Numbered from the stretch's first letter, positions 22,710 to 32,808 are shown. The stretch: DNA of 64,000 nucleotides from JAFDVN01 sp964472275 (GCA_964472275.1 CAYYJN010000001.1:1-64000); one strand, 5' to 3'. Notes: a model not told the origin generated them from the letters alone. Program-made: numbers and translations.

Positions 22710-24059
22710 GTGACCACTCCCCTCACCATCCTCAAGTTCGGCGGCAGTTCGGTCGGCAGCGCGCCCGCGCTTCGCCGGGCCGCGGCCATCGCCACCCATG
22801 AGCTTCCCCACGGCGGGCTCGTCGTCGTCTCCGCGCTGAAGGGCACGACCGATCGCCTCCTGGACGCCGCCCTGGCCGCGGGCGCGGGCGATCCCGCGTC
22901 GGCGCGGGCCAAGGCCGAGGCGATCCGGCTCCATCACGAGGAGGTGGCGAACGAACTCGGCCTCGCTTCCGCGGTCGAGGAATCCTGGACCCCGCTCTTC
23001 CATCGCCTGCAGGCGCTCCTGGAGGGCATGTCCCTCTTCGGCGGCGCCGCGCCCCGGGCGAAGGACGAACTCCTCTCCGTGGGCGAGACCCTCAGCGCGC
23101 GGCTCGTCGCGGCGCTCTTCGCGGAGGCGGGCCTGCCCGCGCGTTTCCGCGACGCCCGCGAAGCGCTGCGCACCGATGGCCGCCACGGCGCCGCGCGCCC
23201 CCACCTCGCGGCCACGCGCCGGGCGGCGCTGATCTGGAAGGAGGAACTGGATCGCGGCGCGGTCTTCGTGACCCAAGGCTTCATCGCCCAAGGTCCCGAT
23301 GGCGCGACGACGACCCTCGGACGCGGCGGAAGCGACACTTCCGCGACCTTGCTCGGCGAGGCGCTGAAGGCGGGCGAAGTTCAGATCTGGACGGATGTGG
23401 ATGGCGTCCTCAGCGCCGACCCGAGCCTCGTGCCGACCGCGCGCCCGCTCTCGCGGCTATCCCAGGCCGAGGCCGCGGCGCTGTCGGGGTTCGGCGCGAA
23501 GGTGCTGCACGCGGATTCGCTCGCGCCAGCCTCCCGCGCGGGATTCCGCCTCCTCGTCGCCAACACCCTCAAGCAGGGGGGCGCGCGAACCGAGGTGTTG
23601 GCCGCTCGCGAAGCCGCGGGTGAAGGCCCCATCTCGGTGGCCTACAAGGAGGGGCTCACGCGCCTCGCATGGCCGCTCGACGCCAAGCTCCCCGAAGTCC
23701 TGCGCGGCGTGCAGGAGCTGGAAGAAGCGGGCGCCCTCCGCTACGGCTTCATCAGCGGCCCGGAAGGCCATGTGCTGGCCCTTCGCGCGGAAGGCGCGTC
23801 ACTGGCCGTGCTCGCCCGCCTTGAGGAAGAAGGCGCGGAAGCGGAAAGCGGCTGGGCCGTCGTCGCCCTCGTGGGTGAAGGCCTGCGGGCGGACCCCCGC
23901 CCGGCGCTGGAATCGCTGGCGCGCCTGGAAGCTCCCATCGGCGCGCTGCTCGCGTCCGGCGGCGTGTCCGTCGCCTTCCTCGCGCGGGAGCGATCCTTGC
24001 CCGCCCTCATCCCCGCTCTCCACGCGCGCTGCGTGAGCGATCTCGCCCCCATCGCCTGA
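22710..24059 (+). CDS. lysC: Aspartate kinase
   Basis: The enzyme phosphorylates aspartate, the first step towards Thr/Met. It shows the N-terminal ILKFGGSSVGSAPALRRAA, the ATP/Asp site FVTQGFIAQGPDGATTTLGR with GRGGSDTSATLL, and C-terminal ACT-like regulatory repeats. The order and the absence of a fused dehydrogenase resemble a stand-alone ThrA-type kinase. GTG 22710 is preferred, with GGAG 6 bases upstream. A TTG at 22698 is in frame but lies in the terminator T tract. First structural gene behind the thr attenuator. Confidence 0.92.
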   Translation: MTTPLTILKFGGSSVGSAPALRRAAAIATHELPHGGLVVVSALKGTTDRLLDAALAAGAGDPASARAKAEAIRLHHEEVANELGLASAVEESWTPLFHRLQALLEGMSLFGGAAPRAKDELLSVGETLSARLVAALFAEAGLPARFRDAREALRTDGRHGAARPHLAATRRAALIWKEELDRGAVFVTQGFIAQGPDGATTTLGRGGSDTSATLLGEALKAGEVQIWTDVDGVLSADPSLVPTARPLSRLSQAEAAALSGFGAKVLHADSLAPASRAGFRLLVANTLKQGGARTEVLAAREAAGEGPISVAYKEGLTRLAWPLDAKLPEVLRGVQELEEAGALRYGFISGPEGHVLALRAEGASLAVLARLEEEGAEAESGWAVVALVGEGLRADPRPALESLARLEAPIGALLASGGVSVAFLARERSLPALIPALHARCVSDLAPIA

Positions 24060-24065
24060 GGTCCC

Positions 24066-25169
24066 ATGTCTCTCGCGCCTTCCCCCATCCGATTCGATCA
24101 TCCCCTCCACCCGCCTGCGCCAGCGGATCTCCCCGGTCTCGATCTCGTGCTCATCGGCGTCGGCACCGTGGGAGGGCACTTGCTCCAGCTCCTGGGACGC
24201 CGTGCCGCCGACGCGAGTCCGCGCCTCCGCCTTGTCGCCCTCGCCAACAGCCGGCGCCATATCGTGAACGCCGCCGGTCTGGACGCCGCGTCCGCCCCCC
24301 AGGCGCTGCGGGAAGGCGAGCCCTTGGACCTGGGACGCCTGCGAGCCCTTGGCGCGCAACTCCCGAATCCCGTCCTCGTGGATTGCACCGCCGCGGAATC
24401 CATCGTGGACGCCTACGCGGGTTTCGCGGAAGCGGGTTTCTCCATCGCCACGCCGAACAAGAAGCTCGCGAGCGGGCCGCTCCCCCGCTTGCTCCGGGTG
24501 CAGACCGCGCTGGCTGGCCGCGCCTTCCGCAATGAGACCAATGTGGGCGCGGGCCTTCCCGTCCTATCCACGCTCCGGGATCTTCTCTCCGGCGGCGACA
24601 GGGTGGCGCGCGTGGAAGGCATCCTGAGCGGGTCGCTCTCCTTCCTTTGCGGGCTGCTGGAAGACGGCGCCGCCTTCAGCGAGGCCGTTCACGAAGCCAA
24701 GCGGCTCGGTTTCACCGAACCCGATCCGCGCGAGGATCTGTCGGGCCTGGACGCCGCGCGCAAGGCGCTCATTCTCCACCGCGAACTGGGCGGCCGCTCG
24801 GAGCTTGGCGAAGTGGAGCTCGAATCCCTTCTGCCCGAAGGGTTCGACGCGTCCGGGAAGGTCGAGGCATTCCTCCTCCACGCCAAGACGCTGGACGCGC
24901 CGATGCGCGCCCACACCCAGGCCCTCAAGGATCGCGGCAAAGCGCTCCGGATCGTCGCGGAAGCCGACGCCGACGGCGCGCGAATCCGCGTGCGCGCGCT
25001 CCCCGAAAGCCATCCCCTTCGCGCGATCCGAGATGGCGAGAACGCGCTGGCCTTCCACACCGAGTCCTACGCCGAGAAGCCGCTCGTCGTGCGGGGTTAC
25101 GGCGCGGGCGCCGCCGTCACCGCCGGGGGCCTGCTCGCGGACCTGCTGAAGATCAGGGGTCGCGCATGA
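24066..25169 (+). CDS. hom: Homoserine dehydrogenase
   Basis: It reduces aspartate semialdehyde to homoserine. The Rossmann motif LVLIGVGTVGGHLLQLL, catalytic-domain motifs TPNKKLASGPL, EGILSGSLSFLCGLL and GFTEPDPREDLSGLDAARKALIL are present and in order. Length (367) matches the short form lacking an ACT domain and resembles the dehydrogenase half of E. coli ThrA. ATG 24066 follows the kinase by 6 bp; the gene ends with ATGA overlap to thrB. Confidence 0.95.
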   Translation: MSLAPSPIRFDHPLHPPAPADLPGLDLVLIGVGTVGGHLLQLLGRRAADASPRLRLVALANSRRHIVNAAGLDAASAPQALREGEPLDLGRLRALGAQLPNPVLVDCTAAESIVDAYAGFAEAGFSIATPNKKLASGPLPRLLRVQTALAGRAFRNETNVGAGLPVLSTLRDLLSGGDRVARVEGILSGSLSFLCGLLEDGAAFSEAVHEAKRLGFTEPDPREDLSGLDAARKALILHRELGGRSELGEVELESLLPEGFDASGKVEAFLLHAKTLDAPMRAHTQALKDRGKALRIVAEADADGARIRVRALPESHPLRAIRDGENALAFHTESYAEKPLVVRGYGAGAAVTAGGLLADLLKIRGRA

Positions 25170-26107
25170 ACCGCGCGACCGCCTTCGCACCCGCTTCCAT
25201 CGGCAACTTCGCGGTGGGGTTCGACACGCTGGGCGCGGCGCTCCATCCGCTCGACGGATCGCCGCTCGGCGATGTGGTTGAGATCGAGGAGGCACCCGCG
25301 CCCTCACTCCACTGTGAGGGGCCCTTCGCCCATCAGCTCCCGGAGGATCCCACCCTGAACCTCGCGAATCTCACGGCCACCGCCTTCGCGACGGCATGGG
25401 GAAGGACCTTGCCGCCTCTCCGGATCCGCCTCCACAAAGGACTGCCCGTGGGCAGCGGCCTCGGCTCCAGCGCCGCCACGGTGGCAGCCACGCTGAAGGC
25501 GCTGAACGCGCTCTTCGGGGAGCCGCTCGATGAATCAGCGTTGCTCCGCGCGGCGGGAGAATCGGAATCCCACGCCAGCGGAGCGGTGCATCTGGACAAT
25601 GTGGCTCCAGCGCTGCTGGGCGGTCTCCGGCTCATCACACCCTCAGGAGACGCGGAAGCGCTGCCCTTTCCCGCCCATCTGCGCATCCTCATCGCGAGCC
25701 CGGAGCTCCGCCTTCCCACCCGGGAAGCGCGCGCTGTGCTGCCGGAGCGGGTGCCCCTCACGCTCGCGGTCGCGCACGCGCGCCAATTCGCCGCCTTCAT
25801 CCATGCGCTGCACTCGGAGGAAGAGGCTCCGCTCCGGCACGGGTTCCGCGATCTGATCGCCGAACCTCACCGCGCCGCGCTCGTCCCTGGCTTCCGGAGC
25901 GTCCAGGCGGCGGCGCTCGACGCGGGCGCCTGGGCCTGCACTTTGAGCGGAGCCGGTCCCGCCGTCTTCGCCGTGGCGGAACCTTCCGAGGCAGGTTCCA
26001 TCGGCGCGGCGATCCTTCGGGCGTGGAACGGAGCCGGTGTCGCCGCGACCGTGCGCGTCTGCGGCCTGGACTCCCAAGGCGCACGGCTCGTGACGGAGGC
26101 GGCGTGA
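25166..26107 (+). CDS. thrB: Homoserine kinase (GHMP family)
   Basis: It makes O-phosphohomoserine. The GHMP ATP loop is GLPVGSGLGSSAATVAATL. The N-terminal FAPASIGNFAVGFDTLGAAL and the C-terminal ACTLSGAGPAVFAVA complete the family signature. The 313-residue protein starts at ATG 25166, overlapping the hom stop. An in-frame upstream extension lies within hom and is not coding. Followed by thrC with a GTGA overlap. Confidence 0.95.
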   Translation: MNRATAFAPASIGNFAVGFDTLGAALHPLDGSPLGDVVEIEEAPAPSLHCEGPFAHQLPEDPTLNLANLTATAFATAWGRTLPPLRIRLHKGLPVGSGLGSSAATVAATLKALNALFGEPLDESALLRAAGESESHASGAVHLDNVAPALLGGLRLITPSGDAEALPFPAHLRILIASPELRLPTREARAVLPERVPLTLAVAHARQFAAFIHALHSEEEAPLRHGFRDLIAEPHRAALVPGFRSVQAAALDAGAWACTLSGAGPAVFAVAEPSEAGSIGAAILRAWNGAGVAATVRVCGLDSQGARLVTEAA

Positions 26108-27372
26108 GCTTCCTCAGCACCACCTCCTCGGCCCAGCGCTGGACTTTCCTGGAAGCGCTCTTGCTCAACCTCCCCGAAGACGGCGGGCTGTTCCTCCCGG
26201 CGGATCTGAAAGAGATTCCCCATCTGGACGCGGTGCTCCACCTCCCCTGGCATCCGCGCAACGGCCATCTGCTCCACCACCTGACCCAAGCCTTCGACGC
26301 GGCCTTCTGGGAAGAACTCAGCCGCGAAGCTCTGGATTTCGCTCCGCCCCTCGTGGAGATCCAGCCGGACCTCGCCGTTCTGGAACTTTTCCACGGCCCC
26401 TCGCTCTCCTTCAAGGACTACGGCATCAACCTGCTGGCCGCGACGCTCGCGAAAGTGGAGCGGCGCGCCCGCCTCGTGCTCTGCGCCACCAGCGGCGACA
26501 CGGGCGCGGCGGTGGCGCGGGCCTTCGCGGGAAAGCCAGGCTTCCGCGCGGCGGTGCTGTATCCGGAAGGCGGCGTGAGCCCGATCCAGGAACGGCAGAT
26601 CGCCTGCGCGGGCGGAACCGTCACCTCCTACGCCGTGAAGGGCGACTTCGACGCCTGCCAGGCGATGGTCAAAACCGCTTTCGCCGACCCGAAGCTCTGC
26701 GCGGAGCTGGGCCTCGTGAGCGCCAACAGCATCAATCCGCTCCGCCTATTGGCTCAAACGCTCTACTACGCCGAAGCCTGGGCGCGCCTGCGCGGGCGCG
26801 CGTCACGGCTCGCCATCGCCGTTCCGTGTGGGAATTTCGGCAATCTCTGCGCGGGGCTCCTGGCTGCGCGGATCGGCTTGCCCCTGGATCTCATCGCGGC
26901 CACCAACGCCAACCGCACCGTGCCGCGCTTCCTCGAAGGCGGCTCCTGGGATCCTCGCCCCGCGGTGCGGACCCTCAGCAACGCCATGGACATCAGCGCG
27001 CCGAATAATTGGGCGCGGGTCGCGCAGCTCTGCGATCCCCGCCGCGATCTGAGGTGGGGAAGCCTCGATGACCGCGCGACCATCGCTGAACTGCGCGCCC
27101 TCAAGGCGCTCGGCTACCAGGGCGACCCCCATGGCGCCGTGGCGAGCGGCGTCTTGCGTCATGTGCGGAAAGACGGTGAGCACGGCGTCTTCCTCGCCAC
27201 CGCTCATCCCGCGAAATTCGCGGAGTCGCTGGAACCGCGCCTGGGTTGGCGCCTGCCCGTGCCCAAGCCGCTAGCCGATCTGGCGCATCTTCCCCTCCGG
27301 CGGGTCTCATTGCCCGCCGACTCAAGCGCGTTGCGGGAAGCCCTGCTGACATCCTCCGGAGCCTTCGCATGA
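26104..27372 (+). CDS. thrC: Threonine synthase
   Basis: This PLP enzyme converts O-phosphohomoserine to threonine. The PLP Lys lies in HGPSLSFKDYGINL, and the phosphate/PLP cup is CATSGDTGAAVARAF; SANSINPLRLLAQTLYY and VPCGNFGNLCAGLLAA follow. It is the E. coli-type (class I) arrangement, about 422 residues. GTG 26104 overlaps the thrB stop. It ends in an ATGA overlap with asd, so all five genes are probably translated as a coupled unit. Confidence 0.95.
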   Translation: MSFLSTTSSAQRWTFLEALLLNLPEDGGLFLPADLKEIPHLDAVLHLPWHPRNGHLLHHLTQAFDAAFWEELSREALDFAPPLVEIQPDLAVLELFHGPSLSFKDYGINLLAATLAKVERRARLVLCATSGDTGAAVARAFAGKPGFRAAVLYPEGGVSPIQERQIACAGGTVTSYAVKGDFDACQAMVKTAFADPKLCAELGLVSANSINPLRLLAQTLYYAEAWARLRGRASRLAIAVPCGNFGNLCAGLLAARIGLPLDLIAATNANRTVPRFLEGGSWDPRPAVRTLSNAMDISAPNNWARVAQLCDPRRDLRWGSLDDRATIAELRALKALGYQGDPHGAVASGVLRHVRKDGEHGVFLATAHPAKFAESLEPRLGWRLPVPKPLADLAHLPLRRVSLPADSSALREALLTSSGAFA

Positions 27373-28382
27373 CCAAGATCCCCGTCACCGTCCTGGGCGC
27401 CACGGGCGTCGTGGGCCAGCGCCTGCTTCGTCGCCTCGCGGATCATCCCTGGTTCGAGGTGGCCCACCTCGCGGCATCCGGGCGTTCCGCGGGGAAGCGC
27501 TACGGGGAAGTCCCCTGGCGGATCGCGGGCGCGTGTTCTTCCAGCTTCGACGACCAAGTGCTCATGGAGGCCTCGCCGGACAAGGTTTTCGCGCCGCTCG
27601 TCTTCAGCGCCTTGGATGCGGTCGCCGCGCGGGGGCTCGAACCGGCCTTCGCCAAGGCGGGCGCCCTCGTCTGCTCCAACGCCTCCGCCTTTCGCATGGA
27701 CCCCGAAGTTCCACTGCTCGTGCCCGAGATCAACGCGCACGCGTTGGAGCTTGTGGAGGCCCAACGGCGCGGCCGCGGCTGGAAGGGAGCCATCCTCTGC
27801 AATCCCAACTGCACGACGACGATCCTCGCGCTCGCGCTCGCGCCGCTGCACCGGGCGTTTGGCGTGGAGGCCGTCTTCATGACGAGCCTCCAGGCCGCCA
27901 GCGGCGCGGGTCATCCGGGCGTGCCTTCTTTGGACCTGCTGGGCAATGTCGTCCCGCACATCCCGGGCGAAGAGGACAAGGTGGAAGAGGAGTTGCCGAA
28001 GATCCTCGGAACCGCCGTGCCCACCTCGGCGCTGTGCCATCGGGTCCCGGTGATCGAAGGCCACACCGAAGCGGTGAGCGTGAAGCTGAAGGGCGCGCCC
28101 TCCCTGGACGCGGTGCGCGCGATCATCGAGGCTTGGCGGCCTGGGCTCGATCTGCCTTCCGCGCCCGCGCGGCCGCTGCGGGTTCATCGCGAGGAGGATC
28201 GTCCTCAACCGCGCCTAGATGCTGAAAGCGAGGACGGCATGGTGGTCCACCTCGGCCGCCTGCGCTCCTGCCCTCTGTTCGGCGTGAAGTTCACGGCGCT
28301 TGGCTCCAACACCGAGCGCGGCGCCGCGGGCGGCGCGCTCCTCAACGCCGAGCTGGCGGTGGCGAAGGGGCTTCTCGCGTAG
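27369..28382 (+). CDS. asd: Aspartate-semialdehyde dehydrogenase
   Basis: It reduces aspartyl phosphate to the semialdehyde between the kinase and homoserine dehydrogenase. The NADP-binding VTVLGATGVVGQRLLRRL, active-site Cys in ILCNPNCTTTILALAL, and HRVPVIEGHTEAVSVKL (with the catalytic His) place it in the archaeal/fungal-like Asd branch. Length is 337. It is last in the thr operon and is followed by a fold-back repeat separating it from the convergent efflux operon. Confidence 0.95.
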   Translation: MTKIPVTVLGATGVVGQRLLRRLADHPWFEVAHLAASGRSAGKRYGEVPWRIAGACSSSFDDQVLMEASPDKVFAPLVFSALDAVAARGLEPAFAKAGALVCSNASAFRMDPEVPLLVPEINAHALELVEAQRRGRGWKGAILCNPNCTTTILALALAPLHRAFGVEAVFMTSLQAASGAGHPGVPSLDLLGNVVPHIPGEEDKVEEELPKILGTAVPTSALCHRVPVIEGHTEAVSVKLKGAPSLDAVRAIIEAWRPGLDLPSAPARPLRVHREEDRPQPRLDAESEDGMVVHLGRLRSCPLFGVKFTALGSNTERGAAGGALLNAELAVAKGLLA

Positions 28383-28401
28383 GCGGGCGACCCCAACATC
28401 A

Positions 28402-28466
28402 GGAACGCAGAGAGCACAGAGAAAGCGCAGAAGGCACAGAGGTTTTTCTCTGTGCCCTCTGCGTCC
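28402..28466. repeat. CAGAG fold-back repeat between convergent asd and the efflux operon
   Basis: GGAACGCAGAG and GCACAGAGAAA (from 28402) face TTTCTCTGTGCCCTCTGCGTCC (ending 28466), forming an imperfect stem of about 20 bp with internal CAGAAGGCACAGAGG. It lies between two convergent genes, and a TTTTT run at 28443-28447 sits in the loop side. It may serve as a bidirectional transcription barrier. Member of the same family as the copies near 0.1-0.3, 9.1 and 22.3 kb. Confidence 0.8.
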
Positions 28467-28489
28467 CGCTATTGAGCGCTAGGAACGCC

Positions 28490-31400
28490 TCAGCCTTCGT
28501 GGACTTCGACCTCGTGGCGCCTCTCGGCGTGGTGATCGGAGCCCAACATCATGTAGAAGGCGGGCACGACGAAGAGCGTGAAGAAGGTGCCGATGCTGAG
28601 GCCCGTGAAGATCACGATGCCCATGTTGATGCGGCCCGCCGCGCCCGCGCCGCTGGCGATGACCAGCGGGAACACGCCCAGCACCATGGCCGCCGTCGTC
28701 ATGAGGATGGGGCGGAGGCGGATGGCGGCGGCTTCAAGGATCGCTTCCGTCTTGCGCATGCCCGACCGCTGCAGCTCGTTGGCGAACTGCACGATGAGGA
28801 TGCCGTGCTTGCTGATGAGGCCCATGAGCGTGACGAGGCCCACCTGGGTGTAGATGTTCAAGGACACCTTGGTGATGGCGAGGCTCGGGAAGAACTGGCC
28901 CACCCATGGCAACGCGAAGATGAAGCTCATCGCGCCGAAGAGCGCCAACGGCACCGAGATCAGGATGATGATGGGATCGCGGAAGCTGTTGAACTGAGCG
29001 GCGAGCGTCAGGAACACGATGATGATGGCGAACATCATCGTGAGGGCGAAGCCGCCGGATTCCTGGACATACTGCCGCGACACGCCAGAGAAGTCGCCGG
29101 TGTAGCCTGAAGGCGCGACTTCCTTCAGCGTCTGTTCCATGAACTTGATCGTGTCCTCCTGGGAGCCGGCGGGCACGCCCGAGATGGTCGCGGAATTCAT
29201 CTGCTGGAAGTGGCTGATGGACTCGGGCACGACGGAGCGGGTCAGCGTCGCCACCGTGGACGCGGGGATGATCGCGCCCTGCGGGGTCTTGATGTAGTAA
29301 TCCAAAACTTGATCGGGGTTCAGGCGGTCCTTCTGAAGCACCTGCGGCATCACGCGATAGGAGCGGCCCTGGATGGAGAAGTAGTTCACATAGCCGCCAC
29401 CCAGCGCGGCGCTGAGGGAGCCGCCCACATCGGCCTGGGTGAGGCCGAGCTGGGCGACCATGTTGCGATCCAACTCGACGGTGTCCTGCGGCTTGTCCAG
29501 CTTCAGGTCGCTATCCACGAAGTAGAACTTGTGGCTCGCCTTGGCCTTTTCGAGCACCGCCTGGGAAACCCCGTAGAGGTTCTGGAAGGGCTGGGTGGTC
29601 TTGATGACGAACTGGAAGGGCAGGCCCTGGCTGCCGGGGAGCGGCGGCTTCTGGAAGACGACCGCGTTCGCGCCGGCGATCTTGGATGCGAGCTGGATTT
29701 GGTATTCCTTCTGGATCTCGTCCGCGCTCCGCGAACGCTCATCCCACGGCTTGAACAGCATGCCGCCGATGCCCTGATTGGCCGTGGGCACGCCGGTGAG
29801 CTGGAACATCTGCTGGTATTCGGGCGTGGCCTTGGCGATCTGATGGGCCTGATCGGCGTAGGCCATCATCTGCTGGGGCGTGGCGTTAGGCGGGCCTTGC
29901 AGGTGATAGAGGACGAGACCCTGGTCTTCCTGGGGCGCCAGTTCCGACTTGGCGAATTTGAAGAGGCCGCCGAGCACCAGCAACAGGAAGAATCCCATCG
30001 TCACGGGCACCGCCCAGGTGGCGAGGATGCTCTTGAGCTTGCGCTGGTAGGCCGTGTGGATCTGCTCGAAGCGATGGTCAATCCACATGACGAACCGCCC
30101 GCTGTCCTGCTCAGGGCGGAAGAAGCGGGAGCACATCATGGGCGAGAGCGTGAGCGCGATGATGCCCGAGACGGCCACCGATCCGGCGAGGGTGAACGCG
30201 AACTCCGTGAAGAGACTGCCGGTGAGGCCGCCCTGGAAGCCGATGGGCACATAGACCGCGACGAGCACGACGGTCATGGCGAGAATGGGTCCGCCCAGTT
30301 CCCGCGCCGCCTGGAGCGAGGCCTCAAGCGGCGTCTTGCCCTCCTTCATGTGGCGATCGGCGTTCTCCACGACGATGATCGCGTCATCCACCACGAGTCC
30401 GATGGCCAGCACGAGCGCCAGCAGCGTGAGCAGGTTGATGGAGTAGCCGAAAGCCAGCATCACGAAGAAGGTTCCGATGAGGGAGAGCGGCATGGCGATC
30501 ACCGGCACCACCACGGCCCGGAAGGTTCCGAGAAAGAGGTAGATCACCAGCGTGACGATGAGCAGGGCTTCCACGAGGGTCTTCACCACTTCGTAGATGG
30601 AGGTGTTCACGAACTTCGTCGCGTCATAGGCGATGGTGCCGGTGACGCCCGCGGGGAGCTGCTTCTGCAGGGCTGGGAAGGCCTCCCGCACCCGCTTCGC
30701 CACATCCAGCAGGTTGGCTTCCGGCGCCACCTTGATGCCGATGAACACGGACCGCTGACCATCGAAGGCCACATTGAAGTCGTAGTTGTCGGCGCCAAGG
30801 GTCACATTGGCGACATCTTCGAGCCGCACCGATTCGCCGCCCTGCTGACGGACGATGAGTTGCCTGAACTCGTCCACGGAATGGAGGTCCGTGGCGGCGG
30901 TGAGGTCCACGCTCACCATCTGGCCCTTGGTGGTTCCGACCGCGGAGAGGTAGTTGTTCGCGACGAGCGCCTGCTGCACATCCGCGGCCGTCACGCCGTG
31001 GGCGGCCATGCGCTGGGGGTCGAGCCAGGCGCGGAGGGCGAAGTTGCGCGCGCCGAGGATCTCGGCGGTCTGCACGCCCTCGATGGAATCCAACTGCGGC
31101 TTCACGACACGGGTGAGGTAGTCCGTGATGTTGTTGGTGGGCAGCACTTCGCTGAAGAAGCCCATGTACATCGCGTCCGTCGTGTCGCCAGTCTGAACCG
31201 TGATGACGGGAGCCTGAGCCTGGGGCGGCAACTGGTTCTTCACCGCGTTCACCTGGGTGGTGATCTCGGTGAGGGCCTTGTTCGCGCTGTAGTTCAGGCG
31301 CAGCGTGCAGCTGATGGACGAGACGCTGTTCACGCTGGACGAGGACATGTAGTCAATGCCCTGGGCCTGGGCGATGGAGGCTTCCAACGGCTGGGTGATG

Positions 31401-31585
31401 AAGCCCGCCACCGTCGCCGCGTCCGCGCCGTAGTAGGCGGTGGAGATGGTGACGACGGCGTTCTCGGTCTTCGGGTACTGGTTCACGGGCAGGCCGAAGA
31501 CCGACCGCAGACCCAGCACGACGATGAGCAGGCTGACCACCAGGGCCAGGACCGGCTTCCGGATGAAGATGTCGGTGAAATTCAT
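28490..31585 (-). CDS. RND multidrug efflux permease (HAE-1 family)
   Basis: The 1031-residue inner-membrane proton/drug antiporter is full length: N-terminal MNFTDIFIRKPVLALVVSLL, two large periplasmic loops, the TM4 proton-relay pair in LAIGLVVDDAIIVVENADRHM, and the C-terminal GLISKHGILIVQFANEL. AcrB/MexF-like. ATG 31585 has GAGG upstream; a longer in-frame start overlaps the adaptor gene and is less likely. It is third of three genes with the adaptor and outer-membrane factor and would form the tripartite pump with them. No regulator gene is adjacent. Confidence 0.95.
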   Translation of the reverse strand: MNFTDIFIRKPVLALVVSLLIVVLGLRSVFGLPVNQYPKTENAVVTISTAYYGADAATVAGFITQPLEASIAQAQGIDYMSSSSVNSVSSISCTLRLNYSANKALTEITTQVNAVKNQLPPQAQAPVITVQTGDTTDAMYMGFFSEVLPTNNITDYLTRVVKPQLDSIEGVQTAEILGARNFALRAWLDPQRMAAHGVTAADVQQALVANNYLSAVGTTKGQMVSVDLTAATDLHSVDEFRQLIVRQQGGESVRLEDVANVTLGADNYDFNVAFDGQRSVFIGIKVAPEANLLDVAKRVREAFPALQKQLPAGVTGTIAYDATKFVNTSIYEVVKTLVEALLIVTLVIYLFLGTFRAVVVPVIAMPLSLIGTFFVMLAFGYSINLLTLLALVLAIGLVVDDAIIVVENADRHMKEGKTPLEASLQAARELGGPILAMTVVLVAVYVPIGFQGGLTGSLFTEFAFTLAGSVAVSGIIALTLSPMMCSRFFRPEQDSGRFVMWIDHRFEQIHTAYQRKLKSILATWAVPVTMGFFLLLVLGGLFKFAKSELAPQEDQGLVLYHLQGPPNATPQQMMAYADQAHQIAKATPEYQQMFQLTGVPTANQGIGGMLFKPWDERSRSADEIQKEYQIQLASKIAGANAVVFQKPPLPGSQGLPFQFVIKTTQPFQNLYGVSQAVLEKAKASHKFYFVDSDLKLDKPQDTVELDRNMVAQLGLTQADVGGSLSAALGGGYVNYFSIQGRSYRVMPQVLQKDRLNPDQVLDYYIKTPQGAIIPASTVATLTRSVVPESISHFQQMNSATISGVPAGSQEDTIKFMEQTLKEVAPSGYTGDFSGVSRQYVQESGGFALTMMFAIIIVFLTLAAQFNSFRDPIIILISVPLALFGAMSFIFALPWVGQFFPSLAITKVSLNIYTQVGLVTLMGLISKHGILIVQFANELQRSGMRKTEAILEAAAIRLRPILMTTAAMVLGVFPLVIASGAGAAGRINMGIVIFTGLSIGTFFTLFVVPAFYMMLGSDHHAERRHEVEVHEG

Positions 31586-31595
31586 GCGTCCCGCC

Positions 31596-32780
31596 TCACT
31601 GTTCCTGCGGCGCGGGGTTCGCGTCGTTCGCAGGCAGGACACCCTTGTTGCTGGGCGCGAGCGGCGTGCCGTTCTTCAGCTTCAGACCGCCGCTGGACAC
31701 GACCACCGCGCCTTCATCGAGGCCCTTCAGGATCGCCACCTGATCGCCGCGGGTCGGACCGGTCGTGACGAAGACCTGCTGGGCCATGAGGCCCTGGTGC
31801 TTCTTGCCATCCATGCCCATGACTTCGCCCTGCTTCGCGATGAACACCGTCGCGCCGTAGGGGTTGTAGGTGATGGCGGTCTGGGGCAGCGTCAGGTACT
31901 TCTGCTTGGAGCCGACTTCCACGGACACATTGGCGAACATGCCGGGGATAAGGGTGCGCTTGGGGTTCGGGACGGTGGCCTCCACCTGCACATTGCGGGT
32001 GCTGGGGTCCACCTTCGGATTCACGACCGTCACTTTCCCGGTGAAGCCCTGGCCGCCGAAGGCGTCGAGGGCGAGGTCTACTTTCTGGCCGGAGGCGATG
32101 GTCGCCAGATCGCGCTGGGGCAGGTAGAAGTCCACATAGACCGGATCGAGCTGCTGCACCGTGACGACGGAGACGCCGGAGTTGATGTAGGCGCCGGGGC
32201 TCGTGGTAATGAGGCCCACGCGGCCGCTGAAGGGCGCGCTGAGGCGTTTCTTGGCCATCACGGCGGCGGCCTGCTGGGCCGCCGCCTCCTTGGCCTTGAA
32301 GTCGGCGTCGGCGGCGTCGAAGTCGCCCTGGCTGATGGCGTGGATCTCAAGCTGCTGCTTGGCGCGATCGCGGTTCACCTTCGCCAGCGCGGCGCCCGCC
32401 TGGGCGGCCTTGACCTGGGCGGCCTCCACGGCGTCGTTGAGCTGGACGAGGAGTTGGCCCTGTTTCACCTCACCGCCGGCGCGCGCCCCCACTTGGGTGA
32501 CGACGCCCGCGACTTCGAAGGCCAGATCCGCGCCCTTCACCGCGCGCAGGGTGCCGACGGCGCTGAGGGTCGGCTGCCACTCGTCGTAGGCGGCGGTGGT
32601 GGTGGTGACGGCCGCGGGCGGCTCGCCCTTGGGGGCCGAGCTGATCATCTTCATGATCCCGGCGATCATGATGGCCGCGAGCAGGATCACCAACACCACG
32701 ACGAAGAGGATCATCCACAGCATCCGCTTGCCGGTGCTGGGCCGGGGCAGGTTCATATCAGGCGCGTTCTCCAACTGCAT
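31596..32780 (-). CDS. RND efflux periplasmic adaptor (membrane fusion protein)
   Basis: The 394-residue protein has one N-terminal membrane helix (MLWMILFVVVLVILLAAIMI), a lipoyl/barrel-sandwich half (AVGTLRAVKGADLAFEVAGVV), an alpha-helical hairpin rich in Ala/Gln/Lys (about 120-190) and the second lipoyl half (LSAPFSGRVGLITTSPGAYI). It links the RND permease to the TolC-type channel. ATG 32780 is chosen because GGAG sits 5-6 bases upstream; an ATG 15 bases earlier lacks a good site. It lies 10 bp before the permease gene. Confidence 0.93.
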   Translation of the reverse strand: MQLENAPDMNLPRPSTGKRMLWMILFVVVLVILLAAIMIAGIMKMISSAPKGEPPAAVTTTTAAYDEWQPTLSAVGTLRAVKGADLAFEVAGVVTQVGARAGGEVKQGQLLVQLNDAVEAAQVKAAQAGAALAKVNRDRAKQQLEIHAISQGDFDAADADFKAKEAAAQQAAAVMAKKRLSAPFSGRVGLITTSPGAYINSGVSVVTVQQLDPVYVDFYLPQRDLATIASGQKVDLALDAFGGQGFTGKVTVVNPKVDPSTRNVQVEATVPNPKRTLIPGMFANVSVEVGSKQKYLTLPQTAITYNPYGATVFIAKQGEVMGMDGKKHQGLMAQQVFVTTGPTRGDQVAILKGLDEGAVVVSSGGLKLKNGTPLAPSNKGVLPANDANPAPQEQ

Positions 32781-32808
32781 GGGGGCTCCGTTCATTCTGG
32801 ATCAGGGA